Source: Burkholderiales bacterium (GTDB lineage: Bacteria > Pseudomonadota > Gammaproteobacteria > Burkholderiales > Burkholderiaceae_C). From it: DNA of 64,000 nt. The DNA lies in NCBI GenBank assembly GCA_017307855.1, contig JAFKGD010000001.1, positions 248,001 to 312,000 on the forward strand, read 5' to 3'. The notes beneath the pieces were generated by a model, which saw only the letters and a program-made list of their open reading frames with translations, had not been told where the DNA came from and made no database searches. The translations under genes were made by a program, and so were the position numbers. The number at the start of each line of letters is the position of its first letter. Position 1 is the first letter of the stretch. This document shows, piece by piece, positions 58,231 through 64,000 of this stretch.

Positions 58231-59199
58231 ATGGAATACCGCGAACTCGGCCGCTCGGGCCTCGAGGTGTCGCCGCTGGCCTTCGGCGGCAACGTGTTCG
58301 GCTGGACGGTGGACGAGGCGACATCCTTCTCGCTGCTCGACGCCTGGCTCGACGCCGGCTTCAACTTCATCGACACCGCCGACGTGTATTCGCGCTGGGT
58401 ACCCGGCCACAGCGGCGGCGAGTCCGAAACCATCCTGGGCCGCTGGTTCGCGAAATCCGGCAAACGCGACCGCGTCGTGCTCGCCACCAAGGTCGGCAAG
58501 CCCATGGGCGACGGCAAGGTCGGCCTGAAACCGGCTTACATCCGCGAGGCGGTGGAGGCCTCGCTGCGCCGGCTGCAGACCGACGTGATCGATCTCTACC
58601 AATCCCACGACGACGACGCCGCCACGCCCCTGGCCGACACGCTCGGAGCCTACGCCGACCTGATCCGCGAAGGCAAGGTGCGGGCCATCGGCGCCTCCAA
58701 CTTCACCGCGCCGCGCCTGGCCGAGTCGCTGGCCGCCAGCCGTGCGCACGGGCTGCCGCGCTACGAGAGCCTGCAGCCGCTCTACAACCTGTACGACCGT
58801 GCCGTGTACGAAGACGCGCTGGAGCCACTGTGCCGCGCCGAGCAGGTGGGCGTGATCAATTTCTACGCGCTGGCGGCAGGCTTTCTCACCGGCAAGTACC
58901 GCACGGCGGCCGACGCGGGCAAGAGCGCGCGCGGCCAGAGCACCACGGCGAAATACCTGAACGAGCGCGGCCTGCGCATCCTGGCCGCCCTGGACGCCGA
59001 GGCCGCCCGCGTGGGCGCCACGCCGGGCCAGGTGGCGCTGGCCTGGCAGATCGCCCGGCCGGGCATCACGGCACCGATCGCCAGCGCGACGTCGCTGGCG
59101 CAACTGGCCGACCTGGCCGCGGCGGCCCACGTGGTGCTGGACACGGCAGCCATCGCGCGACTGGATGCGGCGAGCGCCGAGGTGCCGGCAGCCGCCTGA
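58231..59199 (+). CDS. Aldo/keto reductase
   Basis: A 322-residue AKR with the catalytic Asp48 and Tyr53 (FIDTADVYSR), Lys in ATKVGKP and His in QSHDDD. The NADPH-binding end has IASATSLAQLADLAAA. It resembles the YajO/YghZ-type reductases acting on small aldehydes and diols. AAAGGAG lies before the ATG. It stands alone between the chromate transporter and a terminator. Confidence 0.93.
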   Translation: MEYRELGRSGLEVSPLAFGGNVFGWTVDEATSFSLLDAWLDAGFNFIDTADVYSRWVPGHSGGESETILGRWFAKSGKRDRVVLATKVGKPMGDGKVGLKPAYIREAVEASLRRLQTDVIDLYQSHDDDAATPLADTLGAYADLIREGKVRAIGASNFTAPRLAESLAASRAHGLPRYESLQPLYNLYDRAVYEDALEPLCRAEQVGVINFYALAAGFLTGKYRTAADAGKSARGQSTTAKYLNERGLRILAALDAEAARVGATPGQVALAWQIARPGITAPIASATSLAQLADLAAAAHVVLDTAAIARLDAASAEVPAAA

Positions 59200-59225
59200 G
59201 CGGCGCGTCCACCCCCCAATGAAAA

Positions 59226-59255
59226 CGGCCGGCCCTGCAGAAGGCCGGCCGCTGA
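59226..59255 (-). terminator. Intrinsic terminator of glnB
   Basis: CGGCCGGCC (59226-59234) pairs with GGCCGGCCG (59243-59251) around an 8-nt loop. Read on the minus strand the stem is followed by TTTTC, which fits termination after glnB. On the plus strand it follows the aldo/keto reductase gene but lacks a T-run. Confidence 0.8.
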
Positions 59256-59304
59256 GAGCCGAAGACTGAAGGCGGAAGGCGCCGGAGCGCCGCCGCCTGA
59301 GCGA

Positions 59305-61331
<2,027 letters not shown>

Positions 61332-61333
<2 letters not shown>

Positions 61334-62540
61334 GAAGGCAACCACGGAAAGTGCGGCGGATTATGTCACCCGGGTTTTCGACGACCCGGCCGGAATCGAC
61401 GCGGGCACGTGGGACGCGCTGCTCGCGGCGCAGGCGGCACCCAGCCCCTTCATGCGCCATGCCTACCTGGACGCATTGCACGCCAGCGGCAGTGCCACTG
61501 GCGCCACCGGCTGGACGCCGCGCTTCGTCACGCTGTGGCAGGGCGATGCCCTCATGGCTGCCTGCGCGCTCTACCTCAAGGACCATTCGTACGGCGAGTA
61601 CGTGTTCGACTGGGCCTGGGCCAATGCGTACGCGCAGCACGGGCTCGACTACTACCCCAAGGCCGTGGTGGCTGTGCCGCTCACGCCCGTGCCGGGCAGT
61701 CGCCTACTCGCACACGACCCCAGAGCGCGCGCCGCGTTGCTGGCTACGGTGGTGCAGCTCTGCAGCGACGAATCGCTGTCGTCACTGCATCTGCTGTTCG
61801 GCATGGACGACGACATCGCCGCCTGCGCCCAGGCCGGCCTCATGCTGCGGCACGCCGTCCAGTTCCACTGGACCAACCAGTTGCCCGGCGCCACAGCGAT
61901 GCGCTTCGACAACTTCGACACTTTCCTCGGCAGCCTGTCGCAGGACAAGCGCAAGAAGATCCGCCAGGAACGCCGCAAGGTGCGCGACGCCGGGGTGAGC
62001 TTCCGATGGGCGCGCGGGGCCGACATCACCGGTGACGACTGGGATTTCTTCTATCGCTGCTACGAGCGCACCTATCTCGAACACGGCAACGCGCCGTACC
62101 TCACGCGCGACTTCTTCCGCCGCATGCAGCGTGCGATGCCGGAGAACTGGCTGCTCTTCATCGCCGAACATGACTCGCCCGGCGGCCCCCAGCCCATCGC
62201 CAGCAGCCTCATCGCGCTGGGCCGCGACGCCGACGGCGCCCTCGCCTGCTACGGCCGCTACTGGGGCGCGCTGGCCCGCGTCGATTGCCTGCATTTCGAG
62301 GCCTGCTACTACCAGCCCATCGAATGGTGCATCGCCCACGGCGCGGTGCGTTTCGAAGGCGGGGCGCAGGGCGAGCACAAGATGGCGCGCGCCCTCATGC
62401 CCGTGAAGACCACCAGCGCCCACTGGCTGGCGCATCCGGCCTTCGCCGACGCGGTGGAACGCTTCCTGGAACGCGAGGGAACCGGTATCGGCAACTATCT
62501 GGAACACCTCGAAGGCCGCAGCCCGTTCCGCCAGGGCTGA
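61332..62540 (+). CDS. FemAB-like GNAT-family acyltransferase (PF04339 type)
   Basis: A 402-residue protein with the blocks FMRHAYLDALHASGSATG (N-terminal), YGEYVFDWAWANAY, LYYPKAV-like GLDYYPKAVVAVPLTPV, and a second domain with CYERTYLEHGNAPYLTRDFF and HFEACYYQPIEWCIAHG. It belongs to the FemAB-like group annotated as peptidoglycan biosynthesis/recognition, a double GNAT fold; the acyl or aminoacyl donor is unknown. The start codon shares CATG (61331-61334) with nadE's. Confidence 0.88.
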
Positions 62541-62560
62541 AGCGCAACCCGCCAAAGCAA

Positions 62561-62586
62561 AAGCGCCGCTGTCGCGGCGCTTCGTT
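62561..62586. terminator. Intrinsic terminator
   Basis: AAGCGCCGC (62561-62569) and GCGGCGCTT (62574-62582) form a 9-bp stem with a TGTC loop; short T content follows (CGTT) and an A-rich run precedes. It separates the convergent FemAB-like and ppa genes and may stop both. Confidence 0.8.
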
Positions 62587-62608
62587 CATGGTGCAGGGGG
62601 AGGCCCGT

Positions 62609-63145
62609 TCAGGGATGGGCCTTCTTGTAGGCCTCGATGCCGTCGGCGATTTCCTTGCGGGCGGCCTCCGGGCCTTCCCAGCCCAGCACCTTGACCCACT
62701 TGCCGGGTTCGAGGTCCTTGTAGTGCTCGAAGAAGTGCGCGATGGTCTTCAGCCGCAGCGGGTTCAGGTCTTCGGGCTTCTGCCACTGCGTGTAGATCGA
62801 CAGGATCTTGTCGGTGGGCACGGCCAGCACCTTGCCGTCCACGCCAGCCTCGTCTTCCATCTTCAGGATGCCGATGGGACGGCAGGGCACCACCACGCCG
62901 GGCAGCAGCGGCACGGGCGTGATCACCAGCACATCCACCGGATCGCCGTCGCCCGAGATGGTCTGCGGCACGTAGCCGTAGTTGGTGGGGTAATGCATCG
63001 CGGTGCTCATGAAGCGGTCCACGAAGATCGCGCCGGATTCCTTGTCCACCTCGTACTTGACGGGATCGCCATTCATGGGGATCTCGATGACCACGTTGAA
63101 GTTGTCGGGCGGGTTCTTGCCGGCGGGGACTTTATCGAGCGACAT
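62609..63145 (-). CDS. ppa: Inorganic pyrophosphatase (soluble, family I)
   Basis: A 178-residue hexameric-type pyrophosphatase, the normal family length. The signature [10 protein letters not shown] (near residue 66) carries the Asp cluster for Mg2+; [20 protein letters not shown] and [13 protein letters not shown] are also conserved. It hydrolyses pyrophosphate in the cytoplasm. It is divergent from the membrane pyrophosphatase gene hppA, an adjacent placing of two enzymes for the same substrate. A TAGAAT (complement of 63180-63185) may be its -10. Confidence 0.97.
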   Translation of the reverse strand: MSLDKVPAGKNPPDNFNVVIEIPMNGDPVKYEVDKESGAIFVDRFMSTAMHYPTNYGYVPQTISGDGDPVDVLVITPVPLLPGVVVPCRPIGILKMEDEAGVDGKVLAVPTDKILSIYTQWQKPEDLNPLRLKTIAHFFEHYKDLEPGKWVKVLGWEGPEAARKEIADGIEAYKKAHP

Positions 63146-63347
63146 GTGTAGTTCGGTGGGTGATGCGGGAAAACCCGGCATTCTACCGGGCCACCTCACA
63201 CGGGGCTGACAGCGCGGCCTCCCATGGCGCGGCACCGGTTCAGGGCTAACCCTAGTTCCGGCACGAAAGCGCGGCGATGCCGCCACATCGCGCCGGGTTT
63301 GCCGGTAAATTGCAGCGGTTGGCCAATCGTCTCCAGCCGGGAGCCAC

Positions 63348-63390
63348 GAGGAAGCAACGCAGCGGAAGCCCCACTGCGTGGCGCTTCCTC
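63348..63390 (+). promoter_or_regulatory. Long hairpin in the hppA leader
   Basis: GAGGAAGC (63348-63355) pairs with GCTTCCTC (63383-63390), and inside it ACGCAG (63357-63362) with CTGCGT (63374-63379), leaving an 11-nt loop and a small asymmetric bulge. The 14-bp two-part stem ends 29 bp before the ATG of hppA. It could act at the RNA level, as an attenuator or stability element, or be a protein-binding dyad. A candidate -10, TAAATT (63306-63311), lies upstream. Confidence 0.55.
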
Positions 63391-63419
63391 CAAGCAAATA
63401 CAACTGACAGGAGACAGGC

Positions 63420-64000
63420 ATGACAGGCAATTCGGCGCTGGTACTGGCGCTCGTCTGCGGCGCGCTGGCCGTGGTGTATGGCATCTGGGCGCGCAGCTGG
63501 ATTCTTTCCAAGGACGCGGGCAACCCGCGCATGCAGGAGATCGCGGCGGCCATTCAGGCCGGCGCGGCGGCCTACCTCGCGCGGCAATACCGCACCATCG
63601 CCATCGTGGGCGTGGTGCTGGCCGTGCTGATCGGTCTTTTTCTGGACGCGAAGACCGCCATCGGCTTCGTGATCGGCGCCGTGCTCTCGGGCGCCTGCGG
63701 CTTCATCGGCATGAACGTCTCGGTGCGCGCCAACGTGCGCACGGCGCAGGCGGCCACGCAGGGCATCGGCCCGGCGCTGGACGTCGCCTTCCGTGGCGGT
63801 GCCATCACCGGCATGCTGGTGGTGGGCCTGGGCCTGCTGGGCGTGGCGGGTTTCTACTGGTTCCTGGTGGGTGGCAACGCGCCGGCGCAGGGGCTGGCGG
63901 CGATGCTCAATCCGCTGATCGGCTTTGCTTTCGGCTCGTCGCTCATCTCGATCTTCGCGCGGCTGGGCGGCGGCATTTTCACCAAGGGCGCCGACGTGGG
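63420..64000 (+). CDS. hppA: Membrane-bound proton-translocating pyrophosphatase (N-terminal part, cut by window end)
   Basis: The first 193 residues of a V-type H+-pyrophosphatase. Helices in [19 protein letters not shown] and [18 protein letters not shown], plus the [27 protein letters not shown] block, are typical of the family, which couples pyrophosphate hydrolysis to proton export. AGGAGA precedes the ATG at 63420. The residue that distinguishes K+-dependent from K+-independent enzymes lies beyond the window. Confidence 0.95.
   Translation, partial: MTGNSALVLALVCGALAVVYGIWARSWILSKDAGNPRMQEIAAAIQAGAAAYLARQYRTIAIVGVVLAVLIGLFLDAKTAIGFVIGAVLSGACGFIGMNVSVRANVRTAQAATQGIGPALDVAFRGGAITGMLVVGLGLLGVAGFYWFLVGGNAPAQGLAAMLNPLIGFAFGSSLISIFARLGGGIFTKGADV

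Overview
The window is a very GC-rich, densely coding stretch with the character of a betaproteobacterium of the order Burkholderiales, most likely Comamonadaceae or a near relative. The grounds are two Bug/TctC-type tripartite solute receptors, an aerobic benzoyl-CoA (box) pathway with a BoxR regulator, a glnB next to nadE, an E. coli-length Ugd, and short GC-rich intergenic repeats. This is inferred from gene content and style; no rRNA is present to settle it.

Region by region. 1-3.6 kb is a catabolic cluster: a truncated enamidase-like amidohydrolase, an AA_synth (DUF1185) protein, a duplicated ferredoxin-like protein, a FadR-type GntR regulator and a Bug receptor, arranged around a divergent promoter with a perfect-armed palindrome. 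3.7-4.35 kb is a mazEF pair. 4.36-6.3 kb is a two-gene unit of an HTH regulator and a beta-propeller protein. 6.4-10.3 kb holds a DUF1232 protein, cytosine deaminase, and a UDP-glucose to UDP-xylose gene pair (ugd, uxs). 10.4-17.4 kb is a second uncharacterised catabolic cluster: enoyl-CoA hydratase, polysaccharide deacetylase, LysR, Bug receptor, acyl-CoA synthetase, GlcG-like protein and an atypical SDR. 17.4-21.6 kb is a hydantoinase/DUF1445/ABC-receptor operon with a divergent GntR. 21.66-24 kb is an island-like patch with a Phd-PIN toxin-antitoxin pair, a truncated HipB-like gene and two orphan hypotheticals. 24.3-32.1 kb is mixed: a 7TM protein with a dead GGDEF domain, a YebC-family regulator, a NERD-helicase, a nucleoside deoxyribosyltransferase, tRNA-Pro(TGG), a secreted repeat protein and small secreted proteins.

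32.3-43.7 kb is the best understood part: boxB, boxC and boxR on one strand, and a flavodoxin, benzoate-CoA ligase and a five-gene ABC importer on the other, transcribed from overlapping divergent promoters. The likely job is benzoate uptake, CoA activation, epoxidation of benzoyl-CoA and ring cleavage. boxA (reductase) and boxD (aldehyde dehydrogenase) are not in the window. 43.7-46.8 kb continues the aromatic theme with an outer-membrane barrel protein and an IclR-regulated pobA (4-hydroxybenzoate 3-monooxygenase). 46.8-64 kb is largely housekeeping: CoA transferase, cold-shock/DUF1294 fusion, iron-sulfur photolyase, YgiQ radical SAM protein, an MCE lipid-transport operon without an ATPase gene, an Rnk-like protein, a split chromate transporter, aldo/keto reductase, glnB, nadE, a FemAB-like acyltransferase, soluble pyrophosphatase ppa and, divergent from it, the start of the membrane proton pyrophosphatase hppA, which is cut by the window end.

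I did not see a CRISPR array, rRNA, an insertion sequence or a clear prophage. I did not find a system I could call clearly new; the most promising uncharacterised units are the 1-3.6 kb and 10.4-17.4 kb clusters and the HTH/beta-propeller pair.
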